This document shows, piece by piece, positions 24,176-33,501 of a DNA stretch of 47,771 bases. A program made the translations under genes and the position numbers. Under the pieces are notes generated by a model that was not told the DNA's origin, searched no databases, and saw only the letters and a list, made by a program, of their open reading frames with translations. Position 1 is the first letter of the stretch. Each line of letters opens with the position of its first letter. Source of the DNA: an uncultured Myxococcales bacterium (GTDB lineage Bacteria; Myxococcota_A; UBA9042); assembly GCA_903840165.1 (NCBI GenBank), contig CAIMEY010000023.1:1-47771 (forward strand), given 5' to 3'.

Positions 24176-25048
24176 TCAAGCCACAATCTGCGACAAGGCA
24201 GATACGACAATATCGGAGGCTCCGTGCAGCTTAAGAAGCGGAATTAGTTCCGGAAGTTGCGTGCGCGGTACCGCAGATTTCACGGCGTAGCCGGCACCAT
24301 GATGCAGGCGGCTGACGGTCGGCTCGCGCATGCACGGCAGCACGGCGACGACGCGTTCCAAGTCCTCAGAACCAACGTTCATTTCCACCATGACGCGACG
24401 CCGGGCTTCCAAGACGGAGTTCAGCAGCAACGCCACGTGTTCAATCCGTTGTCGCTTAGCCGTATGCAACATGGCTTGCGGATTGGCGTAAAGGCGTGTT
24501 GAGGACGTCATCAGGTCCCCAAAGATCTGCAAACCGTTGGCCACCAGTGTCGAACCAGAGGCCGCATTATCAACAATAAAATCAGCATCTTCCGGTGGAA
24601 ACACTTCCGTGGCCCCATAGCTGCGGACGATATCGGCGTTGAGGTCCTGTTCCTGCAGCCAGGAGCGAGTCAGCGCCTCATATTCGGTCGCCACGACCCA
24701 CTGGCCCGCGGGCAATTGCCCATTGCGCAACAATTCCCGCGGCGCTGCGGCAACAATCCGCACCGGATCGAGTTCCGTATCAAGCACTTCGATGAGATCT
24801 GCACCCTTCTCCGCCACCCAGTCGCGTCCGGCGAAACCCAGGTCCCGGCTGCCGCGGTGCAGCATTTCGACAATACTTTGTGGTTTCAAAATCTTCGTTT
24901 CAAAACCGGGCAGGGGCAGGGTCGGGCGATACCCGCGCGACGACGTGCGAACGCCCAGGCCCGCATCGGCCAGAAGTTGAAAAACGCCTGTTTCCATGCG
25001 CCCTTTGGGAAGGGCCAGGCGGAGGAGTTCTGGCTCAGGGGGTAACAA
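24176..25048 (-). CDS. hisG: ATP phosphoribosyltransferase, long form
   Basis: 290 residues. The catalytic part shows LRLALPKGRM, the GYRPTLPLPG segment and DFIVDNAASGSTLVANG; the C-terminal regulatory domain follows (MVEMNVGSEDLERVVAVLP, SRLHHGAGYAV). This is the long HisG, feedback-inhibited by histidine without HisZ. It catalyses the first step. A TTG start at 25048 fits best: GAGG lies 6 nt upstream and the protein then begins near the family's usual N-terminus. An ATG at 25147 would add 33 unconserved residues. It is the first gene of the operon. Confidence 0.9.
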   Translation of the reverse strand: MLPPEPELLRLALPKGRMETGVFQLLADAGLGVRTSSRGYRPTLPLPGFETKILKPQSIVEMLHRGSRDLGFAGRDWVAEKGADLIEVLDTELDPVRIVAAAPRELLRNGQLPAGQWVVATEYEALTRSWLQEQDLNADIVRSYGATEVFPPEDADFIVDNAASGSTLVANGLQIFGDLMTSSTRLYANPQAMLHTAKRQRIEHVALLLNSVLEARRRVMVEMNVGSEDLERVVAVLPCMREPTVSRLHHGAGYAVKSAVPRTQLPELIPLLKLHGASDIVVSALSQIVA

Positions 25049-25223
25049 CGGGAACCTCGGGGTCAGTGCGCGCGGGCGAGGACCATGGCAATGCGCCTCA
25101 CCGTGCGGGACGAAGCACGCAACGGACTGTACGTCCGCCGGTCGCATAGGTCAATTTCGCCGATTGCAGGCAAGTCGGTGGCCTAGACCGCGAGTGGGAG
25201 AAATTGTCGATACATTAGAAGAT

Positions 25224-25243
25224 GTTCAGGCCTTGCTATACAA
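25224..25243 (-). repeat. dispersed repeat, copy 7
   Basis: The plus strand reads GTTCAGGCCTTGCTATACAA. The flanks extend the small hairpin to a 6-bp stem (GCCTTG-CTATA-CAAGGC). Confidence 0.75.
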
Positions 25244-25328
25244 GGCACCAAGGCTGCCCGACGCGTTGATCCAGGGATGGACCGACAACTTTCGTCGCAT
25301 TACCAGAAAAGACCTTTCCGAATAGGGA

Positions 25329-25348
25329 GTTCAACCCTTGCTATACAA
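25329..25348 (-). repeat. dispersed repeat, copy 8
   Basis: The plus strand reads GTTCAACCCTTGCTATACAA, preceded by GAATAG 16 nt before TATACA. It lies 123 nt beyond the stop of the RCC1 gene. Confidence 0.8.
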
Positions 25349-25470
25349 CCGACCTGGCGGCGCTCGACGTCCGCTAAGGTCAAGCTGCTCCGAAAGGTCC
25401 GTCTTGTCATTTCAGCAGCAACAAAGCTACGTTGCGGCAAGGTGTACAACGAATTTCGTCAAGAAAATCG

Positions 25471-27852
25471 CTACGGCCAGACCACGCTCCCCGGAATGCC
25501 CTGAGGCCCTGTGCCAATGCCAAGCTGTCCGAACTCGTTGTCCCCCCAGCAGGCGGCGTGGCCATCGGCGAGGGCGACGCACATGTTGCTCGCTCCCCCG
25601 GTGACTTGCACAGCATTGGCTGATAAGCTCACTGTTTTAGCTGGGTTGCCCGCAGACCATCCACCTGGTGCACCGTCACCGACGCACCGAAGCGTTCCGG
25701 CCTGCACGGCGCATACCGTTGAGCCGCTGACCCCGATGGATGTTCCCTGAAGCCCAGCCAATGTTGCTGGTTTGGCTGCGTCGCTGCCGCCAGTCAGGGC
25801 AGGGGCGGCTGCCCCCCAACAGGCGATGTGCTGATCCGCAAATCGCGCGCAACCTAGGTCATGGCCCAGTGCAATTTCCTCTGGAAGCGCAGCGAGTTCC
25901 ACTGCGTTCGGTGAATAAACGGCGGTCACGTCGGCGCTAGCAGCCACGGTGGACTCGTTGCTGCCCCAACATCTCATGGCGTTCTCAGTCGTTGCCCCGG
26001 CATCCGAGTTGACGCAGAACGTGCGCGCCTGGCCAAACACGGCCGAGGCCTGGACCACGGATTGCACCGCGACGACCACCCCTTCGCCCCAATTCGCTGT
26101 CCCGTCGCCATGTTGCCCGTCATCGTCATTTCCCCAGCACGAAACGACGCCACTGGTCAACACGGCACAGGTACTGCCCTGGCCGGCCGCGACGCTCTTG
26201 GCGGTGGGTACATCGTCCAAACCACTGGGAAAATCGCTTGTTGTGCCTACCTGCGCACCCCCGGTGCAGCGCAATCGCCCATCGGTCAAGAGCACGCAGC
26301 TTTGGTCTTCGCCCGCTGATATCGAGGCGACGCCTATTGGAAGTCCTTGCATTTGCACAGGAGTTGTCCGGGTCGCTTCGCTGCCGTCGCCCAGGGTACC
26401 GCCTACGTTGCGCCCCGCGCAGGCGACGCTACTGTCGGACGTCAACACGCATATGTGTGTTGCTCCCACGGAAATACTTTGCACATCAGCTGGTTGTGGC
26501 ATGATGATGGGAGTGTCTGTTCGCGCGACCGTGCCATTGCCCATTTGCGCAGCGTGGTTGGCTCCCCAACACTGCACCTGATCACCGGCTTGCAGCGCAC
26601 AACTGTGTGTACTTCCAACGGTTATTGCGAGTACCCCGCTCAGCGTCACGACGGCGACCGGCGTACTGCGATTGGTCAAGGCACCGTCGCCGAGTTGGCC
26701 GCGATCGCCCAGTCCAGCACATTCCACTGTTAAATCAGGGCGTATGATGCAAGAGGTGCCGCTGCTCAACGCAACCGCGCGCGCGGGCCCAGCCATGGCA
26801 GCGACAGGTTGGTCGCGGTCCACCGTGTCTCCCGTGCCGAACTGGCCCAAGCTATTGTCGCCCCAGCAGAAAATGGCGTCGTCGCTCCGGCTCAAACACG
26901 TGTTCGTACCGCCGGCCGTGACGTCGACCAAGCCGGTGTCCCGCCCCACTTCCGCCGGCACTAACTGGTCACCAGCATTGACAAATTGGCTCAGGCCATG
27001 GTTGAGCGATCCCCAACAGCGCACCGCACCTGACCGTTCCAAGGCGCAGCTGTGAAGGTCGCCGCTGGCAATGGCAATGGCGTCCACGACTCCGCCTACC
27101 GCTTTGGGCGTCGCCCGCGCCGTGTTCGTTCCATCACCCAACTGCCCGTGATCATTAGCTCCCCAGCACCAAACTTGGCCGTCTTGGGTTAGCGCGCAAG
27201 TGTGTTCGCTGCCGACCGCCACTGCACTTGCAGGCTGGGTCAAGAGAATTTTTACTGTCTTTTCAACGATTTGCTGTGTTTCGTCAGTCCCCGCGCCAGT
27301 TGCTGCGCCGCCGCCCCAACACACAACGCCTTGATCTGGAACGATTGCACAGGCATGGTCCCCATTGGCACTTAGAGACAGCGCAGCGCCAACAATGCTC
27401 GCGTGGGTCGGCTTGAGGCGTGTTTCTGTAGTACCGTCACCGAGTTGGCCGGCCTCATTGCTTCCCCAGCACCAAACGGACTGGTCGGTTCGGATGACGC
27501 ATGTGAAGGAGTCGCCGGCTGCCAACCGGTTCGCACGGACCGGCAGGGGGGACTTGGCTCGACACGCGCCGTCAACACAACTTTGATTTGGCAAGCAGTC
27601 GATAGTTAGTGTGCAAGCCTGGGTACATAAGGACTGGACGCACACCCCTTGTCCGGCGCAGCCCGAGTCATCGGTGCAGGACGCAGTGCAATAGCCCGAG
27701 TGGCAAAGTCCGCCTTCACATTCGGAATTGCTTGCGCAACTGGCAAAGAACCGATGCAACTGCTTGTAGACGCAGGCTGTTGGGCCCAGAAGCGCAAGCA
27801 GCAGGACGAGCCAACGGACATCAACAATTGGTACTGGCGTTCGCATCGTCAT
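25471..27852 (-). CDS. exported RCC1-repeat lipoprotein
   Basis: 793 residues. An N-terminal signal segment (WLVLLLALLGPTAC) ends in a plausible lipid-attachment Cys. A Cys-rich linker follows (SECEGGLCHSGYC, SGCAGQGVC), then a long series of RCC1-type blades with the WCWG...GQLGDGT signature, repeated through to the C-terminus (QLGIGTGPQG). This would form one or two seven-bladed propellers on the cell surface. Such proteins are frequent in myxobacteria-like genomes; the ligand is unknown. ATG at 27852 has AGGA close upstream; ATG 27846 is the alternative. Repeat copies flank it at 25329 and 27994. Confidence 0.85.
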   Translation of the reverse strand: MTMRTPVPIVDVRWLVLLLALLGPTACVYKQLHRFFASCASNSECEGGLCHSGYCTASCTDDSGCAGQGVCVQSLCTQACTLTIDCLPNQSCVDGACRAKSPLPVRANRLAAGDSFTCVIRTDQSVWCWGSNEAGQLGDGTTETRLKPTHASIVGAALSLSANGDHACAIVPDQGVVCWGGGAATGAGTDETQQIVEKTVKILLTQPASAVAVGSEHTCALTQDGQVWCWGANDHGQLGDGTNTARATPKAVGGVVDAIAIASGDLHSCALERSGAVRCWGSLNHGLSQFVNAGDQLVPAEVGRDTGLVDVTAGGTNTCLSRSDDAIFCWGDNSLGQFGTGDTVDRDQPVAAMAGPARAVALSSGTSCIIRPDLTVECAGLGDRGQLGDGALTNRSTPVAVVTLSGVLAITVGSTHSCALQAGDQVQCWGANHAAQMGNGTVARTDTPIIMPQPADVQSISVGATHICVLTSDSSVACAGRNVGGTLGDGSEATRTTPVQMQGLPIGVASISAGEDQSCVLLTDGRLRCTGGAQVGTTSDFPSGLDDVPTAKSVAAGQGSTCAVLTSGVVSCWGNDDDGQHGDGTANWGEGVVVAVQSVVQASAVFGQARTFCVNSDAGATTENAMRCWGSNESTVAASADVTAVYSPNAVELAALPEEIALGHDLGCARFADQHIACWGAAAPALTGGSDAAKPATLAGLQGTSIGVSGSTVCAVQAGTLRCVGDGAPGGWSAGNPAKTVSLSANAVQVTGGASNMCVALADGHAACWGDNEFGQLGIGTGPQGIPGSVVWP

Positions 27853-27993
27853 TTCCTGCGCACCGACCGAACCCGGCGGACCGCGGTTGCTCGGCGCGGC
27901 ATGGCCTTCAGTGTGCGCGCGCCGCCCCTGGGTTGGCAAGTCCGCCAGACCGTGTCGCAATGGGTTTGGAAAATTGCCGTTATGGAATAGGAG

Positions 27994-28013
27994 CTTAGAC
28001 CCTTGCTATACAA
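27994..28013 (-). repeat. dispersed repeat, copy 9
   Basis: The plus strand reads CTTAGACCCTTGCTATACAA with GAATAG 16 nt before TATACA. It lies between the divergent RCC1 and tetR genes. Confidence 0.85.
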
Positions 28014-28047
28014 GCTTGATTTTTCGCCATCGTTCGGTCGCGATTCC

Positions 28048-28088
28048 TTGACAACCTGTCACAACCATCCTATCCTGACACCCTGTCA
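28048..28088 (+). promoter_or_regulatory. tetR promoter with two TGACA-N3-TGTCA operators
   Basis: -35 TTGACA (28048-28053), 17-nt spacer, -10 TATCCT (28071-28076). Two palindromes TGACA-N3-TGTCA lie at 28049-28061 and 28076-28088, 27 bp apart, one over the -35 and one just past the -10. This is a classic autorepression layout for the TetR-family gene that starts 28 nt downstream. Confidence 0.75.
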
Positions 28089-28116
28089 GGTAATCCCTCC
28101 GCCCCAAGGCCGCCTC

Positions 28117-28707
28117 ATGCCCCGTCCCGTCGACCTTGACCGCCGCGCCGACCTCGCCCTCCGGGCCCTCGACTTTGTCCGCAGCCAAGGCATGCGCCGC
28201 GTGACCATGAGCGAGCTTGCCACAGCGCTCAGCGTCGGTCGTCCAGCATTATATTGGTATTTCAAGAACTTGGGCGAGGTGTTCGACGCCGTTCTCCCCG
28301 TCATCGTCGACCGCCAGCGGGCCTTTCTGCTCGCGCGCATCGACCCAAATGAGCATCCCCTCGACGTCTTGAAGTCCTTGTTGTTCGGTGTCTGCGATTT
28401 CTACGCAGGGGACCCGCAATTGCTCCAAGTTCTCGTACAGTTTTGGGCCATGGGGCAGCCAGACCAGCCAGAGCGCGTTCTACAGGCGACCCGGGACTAC
28501 GCCCTGGAACAGCAACAGCTCGCGCTCGATTTACTCACAGAATCAGTCCTTTCTGGGCTCGTGGCACCCTGCGACGTGCCGACGCTCGTCTCCCTGTGTC
28601 TGGCGACCCTCGATGGCCTGCTGGTTCAGCAGGTGCGTCAGGGGACCGACCCCCGGCCCGCTTTGGCGCTGTTCTGCTCGTGCGTGCTCGCGCCCTTGCG
28701 CCGATAA
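28117..28707 (+). CDS. TetR-family transcriptional regulator
   Basis: 196 residues. The N-terminal helix-turn-helix has RRADLALRALDFV, VTMSELATALSVGRPALYWYFKNLGEVFDAV; the C-terminal helical domain is a ligand-binding/dimer domain of unknown specificity. The paired operators in its own promoter suggest autoregulation. It precedes a C45-type hydrolase gene by 36 nt, so both are probably one unit, and the ligand may be a substrate or product of that enzyme. Confidence 0.9.
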   Translation: MPRPVDLDRRADLALRALDFVRSQGMRRVTMSELATALSVGRPALYWYFKNLGEVFDAVLPVIVDRQRAFLLARIDPNEHPLDVLKSLLFGVCDFYAGDPQLLQVLVQFWAMGQPDQPERVLQATRDYALEQQQLALDLLTESVLSGLVAPCDVPTLVSLCLATLDGLLVQQVRQGTDPRPALALFCSCVLAPLRR

Positions 28708-28743
28708 AGCATTGTTTTTGAAACGCTATCTCAGGAGGTTCTC

Positions 28744-30468
28744 ATGGTTATGTCTCATCCAGCCCAGCCGCTCGCGGTCATCCATCTAGCCGGCACTCAA
28801 GCACAGATGGGGCGTCAACATGGCGAAATTCAACGAGCTCTCGGCGGTCACCAGCCGGCGCTCGATTACTACCGGCAGATGCCCCTGATGATGCTGCGCG
28901 GGAGTCAACCGCATGGTATTTTGCGGACTTTGCCCACGGCGCTGGCTCCGGTCATCGAGGGCCTGACGCGTCGACTTGAAGCGGACCGACCGGAGGCGCT
29001 TCGTCAACGGACGCAGGCCTTTGTGCAAGCGCTGGGTCTGCCGGCTGCGGAGGCGCGGCAAGTGCTGGTCATGGACGTGTTTCAAAATCTGGTCGGCGTT
29101 GCCGGACGGGTCGGTGTAGTACAAGGGGCTAGGCCATTATTATCACAAGCAATAGCTGCCTGCTCGACACTGGTCGCCTGGGGCAACGCGACGGCCAATG
29201 GCAGCCTATTGCACGCCAGAAACTTCGACTTTCCCGGCCCCGGCATCTGGGACGCGGCGCCAACGGTAGTCATGTGCAGTCCGGACAACGGCTTGCGCTA
29301 CGGATTTGCCAGCACCCGCGGCGGCGACGCGCCCGTGGTCAGCCTGTGGAATGAGGCCGGCCTATGCCTAACGACCCACACACGCCTGCACCGCGACGTG
29401 CGATTTTCCGGGGGCGCAATCATCGATATTTGCCATGATGTCATACGCCAAGCGAGTACGCTGGCGGAGGCAGAGGCCCTGATTCGCCGTCGTCCACCCG
29501 CGTCCACTTGGGGCATTGTCGTTTCGAGTGCGCGGGAACAATCTGCAATCCTTGTGGAAACGACGGCTCGCAATCTCCAAGTGACTCGCCCGCAGCCCAC
29601 GGCGACGTCGCTCGCAAGTACCAACCATTACCTAGCGGCTCAGCTTCAACCCGGCGAACTTGCACCAAATTCTGGCTACACGGCCCATAGCCACGGGCGG
29701 CTGCATCGTATGGAGCGGGCCGTTGCCGAGGGACGGGCACGCGGCGGCTTGACCGCCCAAGACCTTCAATCCCTGCTTGGCGACCACCACGACGCGTACC
29801 AACCGGACCTGGAGCGCGCTGCGGGAGGCGTCCTCGCGCAACCCACTGGCGTGCATAGCATTGTCATCGACCCCGGTGCCGAAGTGTCCTACGTCTCGAC
29901 GGGCATGGCGCCCGCTGGCCGGGGGCCCTACCTGGCGGTTCCGTGGAAATGGTCTACTTTTGCTGGGTTCGAGTGTCACGCGCCGGCAGAGTCGGTACAG
30001 CCGCCCGGGGCAGAAAGTCTGTACACCAAAGGTCTAACCGCTCAAGCGTATTCGCATTTTCTTGACGCCGTCGCTGCCGAGAGCCTCGGGGCTGAGCCCG
30101 CCGTCACCGCGACCCACATCGTCCGCGCGGTCCAATGTGATCCCTCTGAATCTACGTGGCAATTGCTCCACGCCGGCTTCCAGATGCGCACTGGGCAGTT
30201 CGACTCAGCCCTGGCGGCATTAGAGCAGGGCATCGCGCATGAACAATCGCCCTTTTATCTCGGGCGCTTATTGCTCTGGGCGTCTCGCCTTCTGGACCTG
30301 CGTGACCGGTCACTGGCGGCGCGACAGGTGCGCGATCGGCTGGCATTGCTAAAAGATCCGCTCCTCGGCCCCCTGCAGCGGCAAGCAGACGCGGACAAGC
30401 GTCACACCTGGACGCGCGCCAAGTTGCGCCATGTGCCCATTCAGGTGTTCATGGGCGCGGTTGGCTAG
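28744..30468 (+). CDS. C45-type autoproteolytic acyltransferase/hydrolase with C-terminal helical extension
   Basis: 574 residues. The catalytic part (to about 410) resembles the acyl-CoA:6-aminopenicillanate acyltransferase (C45, Ntn-hydrolase) family: the nucleophile is Cys140 in AACSTLVAWGN, followed by GSLLHARNFDFPG and a later STNHYL segment. Such enzymes are made as precursors and cut before this Cys. The last 150 residues are helical, with TPR-like features (DSALAALEQGIAHEQSPF). ATG 28744 has AGGAGG 6 nt upstream. No signal peptide is seen. The substrate is unknown; an N-acyl amide or lactam is plausible. The join between the two parts carries a degenerate copy of the dispersed repeat, read in frame as LYTKGLT. 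Confidence 0.8.
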   Translation: MVMSHPAQPLAVIHLAGTQAQMGRQHGEIQRALGGHQPALDYYRQMPLMMLRGSQPHGILRTLPTALAPVIEGLTRRLEADRPEALRQRTQAFVQALGLPAAEARQVLVMDVFQNLVGVAGRVGVVQGARPLLSQAIAACSTLVAWGNATANGSLLHARNFDFPGPGIWDAAPTVVMCSPDNGLRYGFASTRGGDAPVVSLWNEAGLCLTTHTRLHRDVRFSGGAIIDICHDVIRQASTLAEAEALIRRRPPASTWGIVVSSAREQSAILVETTARNLQVTRPQPTATSLASTNHYLAAQLQPGELAPNSGYTAHSHGRLHRMERAVAEGRARGGLTAQDLQSLLGDHHDAYQPDLERAAGGVLAQPTGVHSIVIDPGAEVSYVSTGMAPAGRGPYLAVPWKWSTFAGFECHAPAESVQPPGAESLYTKGLTAQAYSHFLDAVAAESLGAEPAVTATHIVRAVQCDPSESTWQLLHAGFQMRTGQFDSALAALEQGIAHEQSPFYLGRLLLWASRLLDLRDRSLAARQVRDRLALLKDPLLGPLQRQADADKRHTWTRAKLRHVPIQVFMGAVG

Positions 30469-30620
30469 ACCACAACCGACTTGGGCATCGCAGCTCGCAG
30501 CCGTGCATTGTTTCCCTGGCGAAACAACGTTGTGAAGGATCTGGCCCTTGTTTCCCATTTGCGCCCTGCTATCGTGCTACCAACGCCGTGCGCTACGGCC
30601 CCAACCGGAGGAACGAGTTC

Positions 30621-31148
30621 ATGTCCAATTGGCAGATCGACACCAGTCACAGCAGCATTTCTTTTCGCGTTCGCCACCTGATGTTTGCCAAAGTGCGCGG
30701 CAGCTTTGGCAAGTGGCAGGGCAGCATCGAAGGGACGTCGGGTCAGCTCGCTAGCGGGTCGACCACGGTCACCATCGACGCCACCAGCATCGATACCGGC
30801 GTGCCCGATCGCGATGCGCACCTGCGCGGGGCCGACTTCCTCGATGCGGACAATCACCCGACGCTCACCTTTGCTTCGACTTCGGTAAAAGGCAGTGGGG
30901 ATTCTCTAGAAATTACTGGCAATTTGACGATTCGCGGCACAACACGTCCCGTGGTGCTGCACGCCGAGCACACTGGGGAGGGCAAGGACCCGTGGGGCAA
31001 TCGTCGGCTTGGTTTCTCGGCCAAGACCAAGATTTCACGAAAGGAATTTGGCCTGGTGTGGAATCAAGTGCTTGAAGCCGGTGGCGTGGCCGTGGGCGAT
31101 GAGATTGAGGTTGAAATCGACCTCGAGGCTGTACAGCCCGTCGCTTAG
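30621..31148 (+). CDS. cytoplasmic YceI-family protein
   Basis: 175 residues of the YceI lipocalin-like fold: WQIDTSHSSISFRVRHLMFAKVRG (in parts), DRDAHLRGADFLDADNHP, RKEFGLVWNQVLEAGGVAVGD. It has no signal peptide, unlike the YceI at 16998, so it likely acts in the cytoplasm. ATG at 30621 has GGAGGA well placed upstream. It lies 152 nt after the C45 gene and probably has its own promoter. Confidence 0.92.
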   Translation: MSNWQIDTSHSSISFRVRHLMFAKVRGSFGKWQGSIEGTSGQLASGSTTVTIDATSIDTGVPDRDAHLRGADFLDADNHPTLTFASTSVKGSGDSLEITGNLTIRGTTRPVVLHAEHTGEGKDPWGNRRLGFSAKTKISRKEFGLVWNQVLEAGGVAVGDEIEVEIDLEAVQPVA

Positions 31149-31260
31149 TCCTTACATTTCATGATATTGAGTGAGCAGGCCTTCGCTCGTCTGACGCCCG
31201 AGGCGAGCGAGGGCCGCTGTTCGGGCGACCGCAGATTTTACGCTGTGGGCTCATTCCGAG

Positions 31261-31280
31261 TTGTATAGCAACCCTTTAAT
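31261..31280 (+). repeat. dispersed repeat, copy 10
   Basis: TTGTATAGCAACCCTTTAAT. Inverted partner at 31468-31487. Confidence 0.8.
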
Positions 31281-31467
31281 TTATTGAAATTACATCTATT
31301 TTCCCGAGACCCGGCTCCCACTTCAGCCAAGCTATTGGCCTAGGCCTAGGTCTACCGCGCTATCCATTCCCGGCCCGGCCAGCCCTCCGCGCCGGCGCCG
31401 TTAGCAAGGGCGGGCCCGGTTGGGGGGGCTTTGGTCGTCATCGACAAAAAGCGTTTATCAGCGAAAG

Positions 31468-31487
31468 GTTAGAGGCTTGCTATACAT
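31468..31487 (-). repeat. dispersed repeat, copy 11
   Basis: The plus strand reads GTTAGAGGCTTGCTATACAT. It lies 14 nt beyond the stop of the glycine-rich protein gene. Confidence 0.85.
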
Positions 31488-31501
31488 ACCCCTTGCGGCG
31501 T

Positions 31502-33382
31502 TTACGGCAGGTATCGCACGATAACCACCCCCGCCCCGCCGTTGCCGCCTCCCGTACCGGCCGCGCCCGAACCGCCGCCGCCGCCGCCGCCAAGCCCGTT
31601 GGCACCCGAGACGCCCGGCGCGCCGCCACCGCCCGTTCCGCCCAGTGCACCGCCGCCGTTGCCGCTGCTCTGCATACCGCCCGCCCCGCCTCCCGCGTAT
31701 ACGACCGTCGCGCCCGAAATGGCCGACGCCACGCCGCTGCCGCCATTGCCGCCCTTGCTGTTCTGTGCCCCGTCCTGGCCAACTGAGCCTGCGCCACCAC
31801 CGCCGCCACCGGTGTCCGAACTGGGGCCCTGTGTGCCACTGCCGCCGTGGTTGCCCTGGCCGTTGGTGCCGCTGCCGTAATTGGTCTGGATGCCCCCGCT
31901 GGCGATCACGCCGCCACCGCCGCCGGAGCCGCCGTTTTGTCCCATCGATTGCCCGAGGTTGCCATACGATGCCCCGCCACCACCGCCGCCGACTGCAACC
32001 GTGTTGCCGAAAGCGCTGTTTCCGCCGTTGCTTCCGGCCGATCCCGGCGCACCCGACACCGAACCCCCGGTGCCCCCGGTGCCCACCGTGATGCTGAACG
32101 TTGCGCCGCCTGACACTGCAAAACTGCTGAGGGTTACCAAGCCTCCAGCCCCGCCACCCGCGCCCGCACCGCCGGATGCACCGTTGCTGCCACCGCCACC
32201 GCCGCCAACAATCAGCACGTCGACAAGGCCATTGCCGCCCGTCGCCGTGAAGGTACCGCTGCTAGAAAAAGTGTGGATTTTATAGCCGTTAGAATCGGTC
32301 GTGACGGTGCCGCCCACGCCGCCGAAGGGCACGGCAATCTTTTGCCACGACGTTCCGTCAAAGTACTCAAGCCTGGCGATATCTGTGTTAAATCGAACAT
32401 ATCCACCCACAGCGTTGGCTGGGCGCTGCGCTGTTGTGCCGCGGGGAAAAGCGACGGCATCAGTCGCCGTTGATGCATCGATCGTCACGGCCGCTAATCC
32501 GCCCATGCCGAGCTTGCCGGTGATTCGCGCGTCTCCAGTGACATCCAAGGCCGCTGCTGGTTTCGTTGTACCAACGCCTACATAGCCACTGCTGTAACCA
32601 ATCGCCCCGTTTAGGCCGGCCGTCCATTGCGGACCGAGCTTGGCAGCCGCCGCGTAGATGGACAAGTCAGGCTTATTGCCTAGGTCCGCGTAACTACCTG
32701 AAAATGCAACATTCGCCAGCATTGCTGCCTTGGCAAAGCCGCTTAAGTCGGGCGTTCCGGTCAAATCCGTGTACTTTCCTGTTGTTGCCACACTCGCCAG
32801 CGCGGCGACTTGGGCGTACAGCGAAAGGTCCGGTGCCCCCAGGAGGTCGAGGTATTTCCCTGAAGTCGCAACCTTAGCCAATTCCGCCGTCTTGGCAAAC
32901 GGCGCAAGTACGGCTGGATCCAGTTGCCCGGCCGTAACGCAGCCGCTGCAGTCAAGTCCCTCTGCCAAGCCCGTCCGCAGGGAAAAGGGCACACTCATCA
33001 ACTGCTTGCGCGGCAGTTCCGGGTCACTTTCGATCTTCACCCCGAGCCAAACGCTGCTCGCATTGGCGAACACGCTGGACTTAAGCGGTTCCGCGCTTCC
33101 CAGTGTCCACACAAAGAAGCCGCCCTTGACGTTGACGCCCACGGGCCCTTCCACATACAGCGCCACGCCCTGGCTCACCGACGGGTAGAGCGAAAACGTC
33201 ATGTTATACGACCCATCGGCGATTGGGCCACCGCTGACCGACTGCAGCACGCCGTCGATTTGCGTCATGGCGGGCACGGCGGCGTCGGCGCTTGGCGGCG
33301 CAGCAAGAACTCCTAACCACAGCGCGATCGCGACTAGGCGACTCACCGGCCCGTGGTTTCTGCTCGCGGATTGCTTATGCAT
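31502..33382 (-). CDS. exported surface protein with glycine-rich C-terminal domain
   Basis: 626 residues. A signal peptide (AIALWLGVLAAPPSADA) is followed by an N-terminal domain (IDGVLQSVSGGPIADGSY). A linker with GLDCSGC follows, then several short tandem units of the form ATSGKYLDLLGAPDLS, and a middle part reminiscent of tail-fibre or trimeric-adhesin stalks. The C-terminal third is a glycine-rich domain (opening with IHTFSSSGTFTATGG, then long Gly runs). ATG 33382 has GGGGGA upstream. It is a paralogue of the protein at 45591 over the N-terminal 250 residues. Repeats lie 14 nt after the stop and 120 nt before the start. Confidence 0.8.
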   Translation of the reverse strand: MHKQSASRNHGPVSRLVAIALWLGVLAAPPSADAAVPAMTQIDGVLQSVSGGPIADGSYNMTFSLYPSVSQGVALYVEGPVGVNVKGGFFVWTLGSAEPLKSSVFANASSVWLGVKIESDPELPRKQLMSVPFSLRTGLAEGLDCSGCVTAGQLDPAVLAPFAKTAELAKVATSGKYLDLLGAPDLSLYAQVAALASVATTGKYTDLTGTPDLSGFAKAAMLANVAFSGSYADLGNKPDLSIYAAAAKLGPQWTAGLNGAIGYSSGYVGVGTTKPAAALDVTGDARITGKLGMGGLAAVTIDASTATDAVAFPRGTTAQRPANAVGGYVRFNTDIARLEYFDGTSWQKIAVPFGGVGGTVTTDSNGYKIHTFSSSGTFTATGGNGLVDVLIVGGGGGGSNGASGGAGAGGGAGGLVTLSSFAVSGGATFSITVGTGGTGGSVSGAPGSAGSNGGNSAFGNTVAVGGGGGGASYGNLGQSMGQNGGSGGGGGVIASGGIQTNYGSGTNGQGNHGGSGTQGPSSDTGGGGGGAGSVGQDGAQNSKGGNGGSGVASAISGATVVYAGGGAGGMQSSGNGGGALGGTGGGGAPGVSGANGLGGGGGGGSGAAGTGGGNGGAGVVIVRYLP

Positions 33383-33501
33383 CGATTCCCCCATCCCGGG
33401 CTGCTCGGTCGAGCTAGCCGCCTTCGTCCACGCGTCGTTCCATTCACCCGGCTGTTACCGCTTTGGCCCCTTTCCTACACCATTGCGGCCAACGGGTCAA
33501 G

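Larger units (their letters stand above)
25049..25470. other. repeat-bearing intergenic region between his operon and RCC1 gene
   Basis: About 420 nt with two dispersed-repeat copies in the same orientation (25224, 25329). It should hold the his operon promoter, but I cannot point to one with confidence. Confidence 0.5.
31149..31501. other. gene-free region with an inverted pair of dispersed repeats
   Basis: About 350 nt. Two inverted repeat copies (31261 and 31468) enclose a gene-free 227-bp unit that resembles a non-autonomous (MITE-like) version of the transposase unit. Confidence 0.55.
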
